Shown here: one piece after another, positions 26,421-34,916 of the stretch | Layout of the letters: each line of letters opens with the position of its first letter | Position numbering within the stretch: the first letter of the stretch is position 1 | Assembly: GCF_000566685.1 (NCBI RefSeq) | Contig: NZ_AZQN01000003.1 | Coordinates: 186,001-250,000, forward strand | Origin: Dyadobacter tibetensis Y620-1 | Lineage (GTDB): Bacteria; Bacteroidota; Bacteroidia; Cytophagales; Spirosomataceae | Reading direction: 5' to 3' | Length of the DNA stretch: 64,000 bases | Made by a program: the position numbers and the translations under genes | The notes under the pieces: generated by a model | The model's database searches: none | Told to the model about the DNA's origin: nothing | The model's input: only the letters and a program-made list of their open reading frames with translations

Positions 26421-26459
26421 AAAAAGGCGATCCACCATCAGGTAAACCGCCTTTTTTTA
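26421..26459 (-). terminator. Terminator of the nuoA-J operon
   Basis: An AAAAAAGGCG / CGCCTTTTTT inverted repeat encloses a loop of about 17-19 nt, immediately downstream (minus strand) of nuoJ. It also faces the convergent cry gene. Its position indicates that the nuo transcript stops after nuoJ. Confidence 0.75.
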
Positions 26460-26482
26460 TCCAAGTTTTTTATGTTGTGCAG

Positions 26483-27001
26483 TTAGAAATGTCGTTCTCC
26501 TATTTCCCTCTTACCCAACATCACGGCACCAATCATGGCAATCAGGAGTAGGATAGATATAAGTTCAAAAGGTAGCAAGTATTCTTTGAACAGCAAATGT
26601 CCCAGATTCTCAATCATACCGACTTGTGAGTTATAATTCGCCGTGTCGACAGCAGGAAGGGTCGTTTTGCGATAAGCTCCAAATAAGATTACGAAGACCG
26701 TACCGCCAACAATTGTAGCGGCAATTTTGGTTAGATTGGCCTTTGAGTCGGCCTGATCCTGTTTTAGGTTCAAAAACATGATTACAAACAGGAAGAGTAC
26801 CATGATAGCCCCCGCATAAACGATGATGTTTACAGCAGCGATGAACTGAGCGTTGAGTAAGATATAATGCCCGGAAATACTAAAAAATGTAAGAATCAGG
26901 TACAGAACGCTGTGGATCGGGTTCTTCGATATCACCACCATCAATGCACTGAGAATGGTGAGAAAGGAAAGAAAGTAAAAAAATGAAATAGACGGATTCA
27001 T
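26483..27001 (-). CDS. nuoJ: NADH-quinone oxidoreductase subunit J
   Basis: This 172-residue membrane subunit of complex I has five predicted helices. Typical segments are NPIHSVLYLILTFFSISG and NIIVYAGAIMVLFLFVIMFL, where the bent pi-bulge helix 3 lies. It is the last gene of the minus-strand nuo operon; nuoK, expected next, is absent and a terminator follows instead. The gap from nuoI is 42 nt. Confidence 0.95.
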   Translation of the reverse strand: MNPSISFFYFLSFLTILSALMVVISKNPIHSVLYLILTFFSISGHYILLNAQFIAAVNIIVYAGAIMVLFLFVIMFLNLKQDQADSKANLTKIAATIVGGTVFVILFGAYRKTTLPAVDTANYNSQVGMIENLGHLLFKEYLLPFELISILLLIAMIGAVMLGKREIGERHF

Positions 27002-27043
27002 ATCGGTTTTAAATAAAGGTCTGCCAGATTAGGTTGTATAGGT

Positions 27044-27637
27044 TCAGGGCACCGCTCTTGGCGTTACATTGGTAGGTTCGCCATTGGCGCGTTTGATATC
27101 CAGGGCAAGAGCTTCCTCTTTCGTCCATGCCTCACGGGTATATCGATTATTCATGTCCTCGACCAATAAATCCTTCCCCCAAATTACTTGATCTCGGTCG
27201 GTGAATACAGGTACAAACTCATCGTGCCGCAGATAGACAGCCTGCTTGGGGCAGGCCTCTTCGCATAAGCCGCAGAAAATGCAACGGAGCATATTGACTT
27301 CATACACTGCGGCATATTTTTCTTCACGGTACAGATTTTCTTCCCCTTTTTCTCGCTCGGCAGCTACCATGGAAATGGCTTCAGCGGGGCATGCCACTGC
27401 ACAGAGCCCGCAGGCCGTACAGCGTTCCCGCCCGTCTGCATCCCGTTTGAGAATATGGCGTCCACGGAAAACCGGGCCTAGATATCGTTTTACCTCGGGG
27501 TATTGTATGGTGACTTTCTTGGAAAAGAAGTGCTTAATGGTTATACCCAATCCGGTGGCGATGGCCGGTAGATAGGCCCTCTCCATCAGGGTCATTTCTT
27601 TATTGCTTACTTGCTTTGAGCGATTGGTCAATTGCAT
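27044..27637 (-). CDS. nuoI: NADH-quinone oxidoreductase subunit I
   Basis: This 197-residue subunit carries two 4Fe-4S clusters (N6a and N6b) that pass electrons towards N2 in NuoB. Both ferredoxin motifs are intact: CTACGLCAVACP and CIFCGLCEEACP, each in a C-x2-C-x2-C-x3-CP pattern. An amphipathic N-terminal helix (about 17-35) probably lies on the membrane. A later start at MTLMERAYL (residue 15) is possible. Confidence 0.96.
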   Translation of the reverse strand: MQLTNRSKQVSNKEMTLMERAYLPAIATGLGITIKHFFSKKVTIQYPEVKRYLGPVFRGRHILKRDADGRERCTACGLCAVACPAEAISMVAAEREKGEENLYREEKYAAVYEVNMLRCIFCGLCEEACPKQAVYLRHDEFVPVFTDRDQVIWGKDLLVEDMNNRYTREAWTKEEALALDIKRANGEPTNVTPRAVP

Positions 27638-27740
27638 GGCAATGTCTTTTTATTGGTTGTGCATTAGGCCTTAAGCCCTAGCATCAGATTCGGTTTCATC
27701 TACTTAAAGGTCCTTACTTAAAAGTCCTTCTAGCGCAGAA

Positions 27741-28820
27741 TTAGTTCAGTATTTGATCGATCAGAGGCCTTAGAAAAAGAATTCCTGCCGCAGTCAATAT
27801 GATGTTAATTACAGCCAATGGAATTAGTTTTTTCCAACCTAAATTCATCAGCTGGTCGTAACGGAAACGGGGGATTGTCCAGCGTACCCACATGTAAAAG
27901 AAGATAAAGAATATGGCTTTACCAAAGAATACTGCAGTTCCTATAAGGGTAGCGATATTATGACCCATTCCTGTGCCCAATGCGCTGGTTAGCTGCGTAT
28001 AAACCCAGTCCATACCAGGGTAATTATATCCACCGAAATACAGTGTAGAAATGATGGCCGATGAAATAAACATATTGATGTATTCGGCAAAAAGATAAAA
28101 GCCCAGCTTCATACTCCCATATTCCGTATGATAACCTCCTACCAGCTCAGTTTCACATTCCGGTAAGTCGAAGGGAACCCTGTTACATTCGGCAAAGGAG
28201 CAGGTGAGGAATATAATAAAGCCCAATGGCTGATAGAAAATATTCCAGTTACCGCCATGCTGCTGAGAGACAATTTCTCCCAGCGAAAGAGAACTACTCA
28301 TCATCAGAACGGCAATTAGCGAGAGCCCCATCGCTATTTCATAACTAATATTTTGAGAGGCGGCCCGGATGGCACCAAGCAGAGAAAACTTGTTATTGGA
28401 GGCCCAGCCTCCCACCATGATTCCGTATACCCCTAGGGCCACTACGCCAAAAACATATAAAATGCCAATATTGGACTCCACGCCTTGCAGAGGCACCTCC
28501 ACTCCATTGAAGCGGACTGTAGAGCCAAAAGGGATCACGGCGCTTGCCAGAAGGGCGGTAAGCATGGCTAAGCTAGGCCCGGCTATAAACAACCATTTGC
28601 TGGCCATGGCCGGGATGAAATCCTCCTTGAAAAACATCTTTCCCGCATCGGCTAAAGGTTGCAACAAGCCTCCCCAACCCGCTCGGTTAGGGCCTTCACG
28701 GTCCTGAATAAATCCGGCTACCTTACGTTCTCCCCATGTAGAGTACATGGCTATGACCAGAGTCAGAGCAAAAACTACCAGGATGGTAATCGATTTGATG
28801 ATAAATACGGTTAATTCCAT
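27741..28820 (-). CDS. nuoH: NADH-quinone oxidoreductase subunit H
   Basis: This 359-residue membrane subunit of complex I lines the quinone chamber. Family signatures are visible: WGERKVAGFIQDREGPNRAG and a long acidic loop, CSFAECNRVPFDLPECETEL, followed by GGYHTEYGSMKLGFY. About eight membrane helices are predicted. It sits 41 nt downstream of nuoG in the operon; nuoI follows after 103 nt. Confidence 0.97.
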   Translation of the reverse strand: MELTVFIIKSITILVVFALTLVIAMYSTWGERKVAGFIQDREGPNRAGWGGLLQPLADAGKMFFKEDFIPAMASKWLFIAGPSLAMLTALLASAVIPFGSTVRFNGVEVPLQGVESNIGILYVFGVVALGVYGIMVGGWASNNKFSLLGAIRAASQNISYEIAMGLSLIAVLMMSSSLSLGEIVSQQHGGNWNIFYQPLGFIIFLTCSFAECNRVPFDLPECETELVGGYHTEYGSMKLGFYLFAEYINMFISSAIISTLYFGGYNYPGMDWVYTQLTSALGTGMGHNIATLIGTAVFFGKAIFFIFFYMWVRWTIPRFRYDQLMNLGWKKLIPLAVINIILTAAGILFLRPLIDQILN

Positions 28821-28861
28821 TTTGTCTCTTAAGTAGGAAGCTTAAATTTCCTTTTTAAAGT

Positions 28862-29977
28862 TTAATTATTCTGATTGAGCAGTGAACGGTGGTTGGCCTT
28901 GTCGTTATTTTCTATGCTCTGGTTCCTGATCGTCTCCGGATCGGTGATATAAGGACGTGAGTCATCGATATTTTTGAACTGGGTAGCTGCTAGTTTCAAA
29001 GCAAAGTCAGGCTTTTTGACCAGGTCAGAACGATATTTATTTGCAGAAATAACCGAACTCCTTTTTACTTTGGTAGGGCCTTCCAGAACCCAATCGCTCG
29101 TTTTCTTCCTTTCAAACCGGCAGGTATTACAGATAAATTCGGTTACTTCTCCCCAGGTGTTTTTTCGTGCCGTTACCCGGATCACCTCATCGCCGCGGTA
29201 CCATAATGTTACCTTTCCCGAACATTTATCACAATTGCAGTGGGCATCTTCGGGCTTGCTAAACCATACCCGGTTTTTGAATCGATATGTTTTATCGGTC
29301 AGCGCACCTACCGGACAAACATCAATGATATTTCCGGAAAAGTCGTTATCAATACTTTTTTTAATATAGGTGCTGATTTCTGAAGCATCGCCTCGATTCA
29401 TTACCCCATGTTCCCTTTTTTCGGTAATCTGGTCGGCCGTGTATACACAGCGGTAGCAAAGGATGCAACGCGTCATATGCAGCTGTACAAAAGGGCCGAT
29501 GTCCTCCTTCTCAAAGGTTCTTCTTTCCTCTTCGTAGCGGGTTTTTGCCGAACCATGTTCGAAAGCAAAATCTTGCAAATGGCATTCTCCTGCTTGGTCG
29601 CATACGGGGCAATCCAGGGGGTGATTGATGAGCAAGAATTCAACAATCCCTTTTCTTGCCTCAAGTACGGCTTCGTTCGTGGTGTTTTCTACCACCATGC
29701 CATCCTGTACCTGTGTAATACAGGAGGGTACGAGCTTGGGCATCGGGCGTGTATCCTTGGCCGAGCCCTGAGCCACGCGCACCAAACAGGCCCTACACTT
29801 ACCACCCGAGGCGGGAAGGGGTTTGTAATAGCACATGGCTGGGGGCACAATAGCTGCCTGGCTCTCATCGGCTTCCGCTATTTTCCGGGCTGCCTGCATG
29901 ATGGTAGTCCCTGGTTCCACTTCCACCTCGATACCATCAAAGGTTATTTTAAATAATTGCGGTTTTGTCTCTTCCAT
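28862..29977 (-). CDS. nuoG: Short NADH-quinone oxidoreductase subunit G, no molybdopterin domain
   Basis: At 371 residues this NuoG is well under half the usual 700-900, lacking the molybdopterin-oxidoreductase domain. The electron-transfer part is complete: N1b ligands C49, C61, C64 and C86; the His/Cys cluster N5 (H119, C123, C126, C132); and N4 (C171, C174, C177, C221). A further Cys set, CNCDKC (247-252) and CNTC (283-286), could bind an N7-like extra cluster. The Lys/Asn-rich tail after about 300 has no known fold. Short NuoG occurs in other Bacteroidota, so this is not a recent truncation. Confidence 0.9.
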   Translation of the reverse strand: MEETKPQLFKITFDGIEVEVEPGTTIMQAARKIAEADESQAAIVPPAMCYYKPLPASGGKCRACLVRVAQGSAKDTRPMPKLVPSCITQVQDGMVVENTTNEAVLEARKGIVEFLLINHPLDCPVCDQAGECHLQDFAFEHGSAKTRYEEERRTFEKEDIGPFVQLHMTRCILCYRCVYTADQITEKREHGVMNRGDASEISTYIKKSIDNDFSGNIIDVCPVGALTDKTYRFKNRVWFSKPEDAHCNCDKCSGKVTLWYRGDEVIRVTARKNTWGEVTEFICNTCRFERKKTSDWVLEGPTKVKRSSVISANKYRSDLVKKPDFALKLAATQFKNIDDSRPYITDPETIRNQSIENNDKANHRSLLNQNN

Positions 29978-30085
29978 GCCATTTATATTGTACAGGGGGG
30001 AGTGTTACATAACCCCGCAGCCCCATGATCTATTTCAGTTAGTTTTTGCTTCAACAGCAAATTTACACAATGTAGGGCTTGATTG

Positions 30086-31426
30086 CTAAACCAAGGCCAT
30101 ATCGCCTCTGTATACAGCACCCGGAGCACTCGCTTCGGATGGATGGGTGATATGCCAAACGAATTCGTCACGGAAATGACGAATGGCACTCGCCACTGGC
30201 CATGAGGCGGCATCGCCTAAGGGGCAGATGGTATTACCTTCAATTTTTTTTGTGATATCCACCAGCAGATCTACATCATGCATGCTTCCGTGGCCATGTT
30301 CGATTCGGTGTAAAACCTTCTCCATCCATCCCGTTCCTTCCCGGCAGGGGCTACACTGTCCACAGGACTCGTGGTGATAAAACCGGGAGAAGTTCCATGT
30401 GTTTTTAACGATACAGGCCGTTTCGTCGAACACAATAAAGCCTCCGGATCCTAACATGGACCCTGTAGCAAATCCACCGTCAGATAGTGATTCATAGCTC
30501 ATAAGCCGGTCTTCGCCGTTGGCCGTTTTCATTATCAGGTTGGCGGGTAGGATGGGTACAGACGATCCTCCAGCTACTAAAGCTTTAAGATGATGTCCCT
30601 TACGGATCCCACCACAATATTCATCGGAGTTCATAAATTCCTCTACGCTCAAACCTAGCTCAATCTCGTATACACCAGGTTTTTGAATATGACCCGAAGC
30701 GGAAATAAGCTTGGTCCCGGTGCTCCGCCCTACGCCTATCTGGGCATAAGCTTCACCACCATTATTGATAATCCATGGCATGTTGGAGATAGATTCCACA
30801 TTATTAACCACAGTAGGGCATTGGTAAAGACCTTTTACCGCAGGGAATGGTGGTTTATTACGCGGGTTGCCTCGTTTGCCTTCCAGTGATTCCAGCAGGG
30901 CAGTCTCTTCTCCACATATATATGCCCCACCTCCAGGCTGAACTACCAGCTCGAGGTCGTAGCCCGATCCCAGAATATTCTTGCCTAAGAAACCCTGTGC
31001 TTTGGCTTCTTCTATTGCTTTCTCCAGGATATGTATCACATACATCAATTCGCCTCTGACGTAGATAAAAGACTTGTTGGCACCCAGTGCAAAGCTGGAA
31101 ACGATCATACCTTCTATAAGCAAATGCGGGATCATTTTCATAAGATAATGATCCTTAAACGTTCCGGGCTCCGACTCGTCAGCGTTGCAAACCAGATAAC
31201 GGGGCACGCCTTCGGGTTTAGCCAGAAACCCCCATTTCATACCCATGGGGAAGCCTGCACCTCCTCGGCCTCTTACGCCTGATTTTTTCGCTTCTTCTAC
31301 CACCTCCTCAGGAGTCATGGTTTTAATTGCCTTTTCAACAGCGGTATACCCACCCTGCTTTCGGTAGACTTCGAAAGTCTCGATGCCGGGTACGTTGATA
31401 TGTTCTGTTAATATTTTTCTAGCCAT
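30086..31426 (-). CDS. nuoF: NADH-quinone oxidoreductase subunit F
   Basis: This 446-residue subunit accepts hydride from NADH on FMN and hands electrons to cluster N3. FMN/NADH motifs are present: RGRGGAGFPMGMKW (about 52-65) and CNADESEPGTFKDHY. The 4Fe-4S motif is ESCGQCSPCREGTGW, with a fourth Cys in NTICPLGDA. It lies between nuoE (32 nt upstream) and nuoG, the canonical order. Confidence 0.97.
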   Translation of the reverse strand: MARKILTEHINVPGIETFEVYRKQGGYTAVEKAIKTMTPEEVVEEAKKSGVRGRGGAGFPMGMKWGFLAKPEGVPRYLVCNADESEPGTFKDHYLMKMIPHLLIEGMIVSSFALGANKSFIYVRGELMYVIHILEKAIEEAKAQGFLGKNILGSGYDLELVVQPGGGAYICGEETALLESLEGKRGNPRNKPPFPAVKGLYQCPTVVNNVESISNMPWIINNGGEAYAQIGVGRSTGTKLISASGHIQKPGVYEIELGLSVEEFMNSDEYCGGIRKGHHLKALVAGGSSVPILPANLIMKTANGEDRLMSYESLSDGGFATGSMLGSGGFIVFDETACIVKNTWNFSRFYHHESCGQCSPCREGTGWMEKVLHRIEHGHGSMHDVDLLVDITKKIEGNTICPLGDAASWPVASAIRHFRDEFVWHITHPSEASAPGAVYRGDMALV

Positions 31427-31458
31427 TTCAGGATTTAATTAACTGCCTTTGACTCGCC

Positions 31459-31956
31459 TTATTTGCTCAGTTCGTCAATAATTTCGTCTACTTTCTCATT
31501 GGTAAGGTTCATATAATATTTTTCTCTTACCTGAAAAACGGGACCCCAGCCGCAAGCCGCCAGGCATTCTACCTCTTTGATGGTAAATTTACCGTCAGTA
31601 GTGGTCTCACCTGGGTTTATGCCCAGCTTCTGACGCAGATGTGCGTACACCTCTTCGCCGCCCATCAGGCAACAAGGGCCTGTGCGGCAATACTCGATCA
31701 CATGTTTTCCTACAGGTTCCAAATGGAACATGGTATAAAAAGTCGCTACCTCATACACCTCGACAGGCTTGATGTCCAATAATTCGGCCACATAGTCCAT
31801 GGCCTCGCTGCTCACCCAGCCCATCTGCTCTTGCATGAGGTGTAAGATAGGCAGGAGGGCCGATTTTTGGCGGCCTTCAGGGTAACGGGCGATCATCTCT
31901 TGGGCTTTTACGAGCCGCTCGGGAGTAAAGGCCACGGTATTTGGAGTATCGGTCAT
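31459..31956 (-). CDS. nuoE: NADH-quinone oxidoreductase subunit E
   Basis: This 165-residue thioredoxin-fold subunit carries the 2Fe-2S cluster N1a. The four ligands are C90 and C95 (CRTGPC) and C131 and C135 (CLAAC), the classic C-x4-C...C-x3-C arrangement. It partners NuoF in the NADH dehydrogenase module. The gap from nuoD is 58 nt. Confidence 0.97.
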   Translation of the reverse strand: MTDTPNTVAFTPERLVKAQEMIARYPEGRQKSALLPILHLMQEQMGWVSSEAMDYVAELLDIKPVEVYEVATFYTMFHLEPVGKHVIEYCRTGPCCLMGGEEVYAHLRQKLGINPGETTTDGKFTIKEVECLAACGWGPVFQVREKYYMNLTNEKVDEIIDELSK

Positions 31957-32014
31957 TTTATTCTAAAACTTGATAATTTTTATATCTTCGAAGGTCGACA
32001 GTTCAAAAAATAAT

Positions 32015-33241
32015 TTAGGCGTCGAGCTCTCCGGCAATTACGTTTAGGCTACTCATGGTCAGGATGGCATCCGATAAGGAACTTCCTTTGCACATCTCAG
32101 GGTACGCTTGGTAATAGATAAAGCTTGGCCTGCGGAAATGCAGTCGGTAAGGTGCCCGACCTCCGTCGCTGATCATGTAAAAGCCCAGCTCACCGTTACC
32201 ACCTTCTACAGCATGGTAAATTTCTCCTGCCGGGGCATCGATTTCTCCCATGACAATTTTAAAATGGTAGATCAATGCTTCCATGCTGTTGTATACCTCA
32301 TCTTTGGGAGGAAGATAATATTCTGGAGCATCGGCATAATAGGGGCCTTCGGGAAGGTTATTGATGGCCTGCTCCACGATCTTTAAGCTTTGCCACATCT
32401 CCTCATTCCGTACCATATATCGGTCATATGTATCGCCGTGTTGTCCTACGGGGATATCAAACTCAAAATCTTCGTATGAAGAGTAAGGATTCATTACCCG
32501 GACGTCGTAGTCCAATCCCGTCGCCCGTAGATTGGGCCCAGTGAAACCATAAGAGAGAGCCCTTTCTGTAGATATGGCCCCAACCTTGATGGTACGATCC
32601 ATAAAGATCCGGTTCCGGTTCAGGAGTTTTTCAAGTTCTCGGAGAACGGGGGGGAATGTTTTAATAAAGTCTTTGATCTTTTGGACAGCAGTATGGGATA
32701 AATCGCGTTCCATGCCGCCCAATCGACCCATATTGGTAGTAAGCCGAGCCCCACATACTTCTTCATAGATCTCATATATTTCTTCCCGCTTCTGCATCAC
32801 ATACAGGAACCCTGTAAAGGCGCCTGTATCTACGCCCAGAATACTGTTGCAAATGATATGGTCGGAAATACGCGCAAGTTCCATCATTATTACCCGGATA
32901 TATTGGGCGCGTTTGGGAACCTGTACTTCCAGAAATTTCTCCATGGTCATATGCCAGCCCAGATTATTAATCGGGGAAGAGCAGTAGTTCATCCGGTCGG
33001 TAAGAGTGGTAATCTGGTAGTACGGGCGTCTTTCGGCTATTTTTTCAAAAGCCCTATGAATATAACCGATGGTCTGCTCCCCGGATACGATCTTTTCTCC
33101 ATCCATTTTCAGAATGTTTTGAAAAATTCCGTGGGTAGCCGGGTGGGTAGGGCCGAGGTTCAGCGTGGTGAGTTCCTCAACCAGTTCGGGTAATTCCGCA
33201 TTAGCCGGGACTTGATGCGGTAGAAGTTCAATATCTGCCAT
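32015..33241 (-). CDS. nuoD: NADH-quinone oxidoreductase subunit D
   Basis: This 408-residue 49-kDa-type subunit is related to the large subunit of NiFe hydrogenases and forms part of the quinone site. Visible signatures are LNLGPTHPATHGIFQNIL near the N-terminus, GYIHRAFEKIAE, GLDYDVRVMNPYSSYEDFEF and a C-terminal ISDGGRAPYRLHFRRPSFI. It is a separate gene from nuoC (not fused), 23 nt downstream of it. Confidence 0.97.
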   Translation of the reverse strand: MADIELLPHQVPANAELPELVEELTTLNLGPTHPATHGIFQNILKMDGEKIVSGEQTIGYIHRAFEKIAERRPYYQITTLTDRMNYCSSPINNLGWHMTMEKFLEVQVPKRAQYIRVIMMELARISDHIICNSILGVDTGAFTGFLYVMQKREEIYEIYEEVCGARLTTNMGRLGGMERDLSHTAVQKIKDFIKTFPPVLRELEKLLNRNRIFMDRTIKVGAISTERALSYGFTGPNLRATGLDYDVRVMNPYSSYEDFEFDIPVGQHGDTYDRYMVRNEEMWQSLKIVEQAINNLPEGPYYADAPEYYLPPKDEVYNSMEALIYHFKIVMGEIDAPAGEIYHAVEGGNGELGFYMISDGGRAPYRLHFRRPSFIYYQAYPEMCKGSSLSDAILTMSSLNVIAGELDA

Positions 33242-33264
33242 AGTTTCAAACTATATGGTGAGCA

Positions 33265-33765
33265 TTATCTGCCAAAAAGTGCGTCAATTTTGTCTTCCCT
33301 GGTAGCGTCTTCGAGCGGATACTCTTTTCGCATTGGGAAATAATCCATTTCTTCAATATTCAGAATCCTTTTCAAATTAGGGTGACCGTCGAAAAGGATA
33401 CCATAGAAGTCGTAAGTCTCGCGTTCCATCCAGTTGGCACTCTCCCAAAGGCCCGTCACGGTAGGGATGTGAATGTCTGCTTCGGGAATCGAAACCTTAA
33501 TTCGTATCCTAAAGTTGTGAACAAAGCTATGAAGGTGGTAAACAACCATAAATTCCTGGCCGGTCTTATCGGGGTACTGTACGCCAGTGAGGTCGGTCAG
33601 AAAACTGATTTGAAAATGGTTGTGTTCTTTGATAAACTCAAGAACGGTAAGGATTTCCTCTCGGGTGGTCGAGAGGGTCAGCAGTCCATAGGGTTCTTCG
33701 AAATCGAAAACCTGGCTGCCAAATTTCCCTAAAAGCTCCTCTGCTACTTCCTGATTGCTAAGCAT
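33265..33765 (-). CDS. nuoC: NADH-quinone oxidoreductase subunit C
   Basis: This 166-residue 30-kDa-type subunit has the family signature WMERETYDFYGILFDGHPNL and the following YPLEDATREDK. It is part of the peripheral arm contacting NuoD. It begins 5 nt after the nuoB stop, indicating tight coupling. Confidence 0.96.
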   Translation of the reverse strand: MLSNQEVAEELLGKFGSQVFDFEEPYGLLTLSTTREEILTVLEFIKEHNHFQISFLTDLTGVQYPDKTGQEFMVVYHLHSFVHNFRIRIKVSIPEADIHIPTVTGLWESANWMERETYDFYGILFDGHPNLKRILNIEEMDYFPMRKEYPLEDATREDKIDALFGR

Positions 33766-33770
33766 AACGA

Positions 33771-34313
33771 CTATTGAATATTGTATGAGGCGAGTAATTC
33801 CTGATACTCGTCTGTGTTACGACGACGTAATTTTTCATTTTGAGCCAAATGCTGAATTTGCATCAAGCCATCGATGATCTGCTCTGGGCGTGGCGGGCAG
33901 CCTGGCACGTACACATCTACCGGAATAATACGGTCTATGCCTTGTAATACGCTATAGCTATCAAAAATACCACCGCTAGAGGCACAGGCACCTACTGCCA
34001 GAACCCAGCGGGGTTCGGCCATCTGCAAGTAAACCTGCTTCACCACGGGAGCCATCTTCTTGGCAATGGTGCCCATCACCATTAGCAAATCGGCTTGGCG
34101 AGGAGAAAAACTGGGCCGCTCCGATCCGAAACGGGATATATCGTAATGCGCGCCCATGGTAGCCATGAATTCGATTCCGCAACATGACGTGGCAAAGGGT
34201 AGGGGCCAAAGGGAATAACTTCTGGCCAATCCGATTGCTTCGTCGAAAGAGGTCGCAAAAAATCCTGATCCGCTATGTCCTTGGGGTGCTTCTGCTATGG
34301 TTACTTCTTTCAT
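33771..34313 (-). CDS. nuoB: NADH-quinone oxidoreductase subunit B
   Basis: This 180-residue subunit binds the terminal 4Fe-4S cluster N2 that reduces quinone. Ligands are the tandem C44-C45 ([11 protein letters not shown]), C110 (GACASSGG) and C139 (VPGCPPRPE). The C-terminal tail is rich in charged residues. It follows nuoA by 31 nt in the operon. Confidence 0.97.
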   Translation of the reverse strand: MKEVTIAEAPQGHSGSGFFATSFDEAIGLARSYSLWPLPFATSCCGIEFMATMGAHYDISRFGSERPSFSPRQADLLMVMGTIAKKMAPVVKQVYLQMAEPRWVLAVGACASSGGIFDSYSVLQGIDRIIPVDVYVPGCPPRPEQIIDGLMQIQHLAQNEKLRRRNTDEYQELLASYNIQ

Positions 34314-34344
34314 AATTTTCTTGAGTTCTTGATTGATACTGCCC

Positions 34345-34719
34345 CTATTCTTCCCAATTAAGTACGCCTTTTTTAATGACGTAGTAAAAGCCAGAAAGTA
34401 GGAGTGCCATAAAAACTAACATCTCTACAAAGCCAAACATTCCCAACTCCTTGAAATTTACTGCCCAAGGGTACATAAAGATCACCTCTATGTCAAAAAG
34501 TACGAAGAGGATTGCTACCAGGAAGTACTTTACCGATATCGGAGTCCGGGCATCCCCTACCGACTCAATTCCGCATTCGAAAGGGTCGTCCTTCAGTTTG
34601 CTTTTACGGGTGGGCCCAATAAGGTGCGTGACGATCATCGTGCCGCCGATAAACCCAGCGGCAAGGATAAACTGTACCAGAATAGGCAGGTAGTCCGAGG
34701 GCAAATAGGTATTATTCAT
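34345..34719 (-). CDS. nuoA: NADH-quinone oxidoreductase subunit A
   Basis: This 124-residue membrane subunit has three helices and the signature [21 protein letters not shown]. It is the first gene of the nuo operon. ATG 34719 ([12 protein letters not shown]) is preferred; a GTG at 34770 would extend it by 17 residues of non-conserved character. A textbook promoter lies about 70-110 nt upstream. Confidence 0.96.
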   Translation of the reverse strand: MNNTYLPSDYLPILVQFILAAGFIGGTMIVTHLIGPTRKSKLKDDPFECGIESVGDARTPISVKYFLVAILFVLFDIEVIFMYPWAVNFKELGMFGFVEMLVFMALLLSGFYYVIKKGVLNWEE

Positions 34720-34795
34720 ATTGCTAATGGTTGGCTTTCTGAGAAGTGATGGAGTCCATTTACCAACCACTTCGTTGGGTTATTCTATACCCTTT

Positions 34796-34827
34796 CAAAG
34801 TTAGTGGCTGGAAATTTATCAATCAAA
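34796..34827 (-). promoter_or_regulatory. Promoter of the nuo operon
   Basis: On the minus strand, TTTG (34827-34824), exactly 20 nt of spacer and TAACTTTG (34803-34796) match the Bacteroidota primary sigma consensus in both elements and spacing. Transcription should start near 34790, giving a leader of about 70 nt before the nuoA ATG. Confidence 0.75.
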
Positions 34828-34865
34828 TTCTGCTGTTTTTCTTTTGTCTAATTAGTATCATGCTA

Positions 34866-34893
34866 AATAAGCCCCGAAATTACGGAGCTTATT
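34866..34893 (-). terminator. Hairpin between the esterase gene and nuoA
   Basis: A 10-bp stem with one G-U pair (AATAAGCTCC with GGGGCTTATT on the minus strand) encloses an 8-nt loop and is followed by TTATTTAG-type sequence. It is suitably placed to end the esterase transcript before the nuo promoter. The T tract is weak. Confidence 0.5.
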
Positions 34894-34916
34894 TGAAAAT
34901 TATACTATCAAAAGGC

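Noticed and set aside
29408..29956. Plus-strand open frame of 182 codons across nuoG
   Set aside because: It is antisense to all three iron-sulfur motifs of nuoG and has no coding features of its own.
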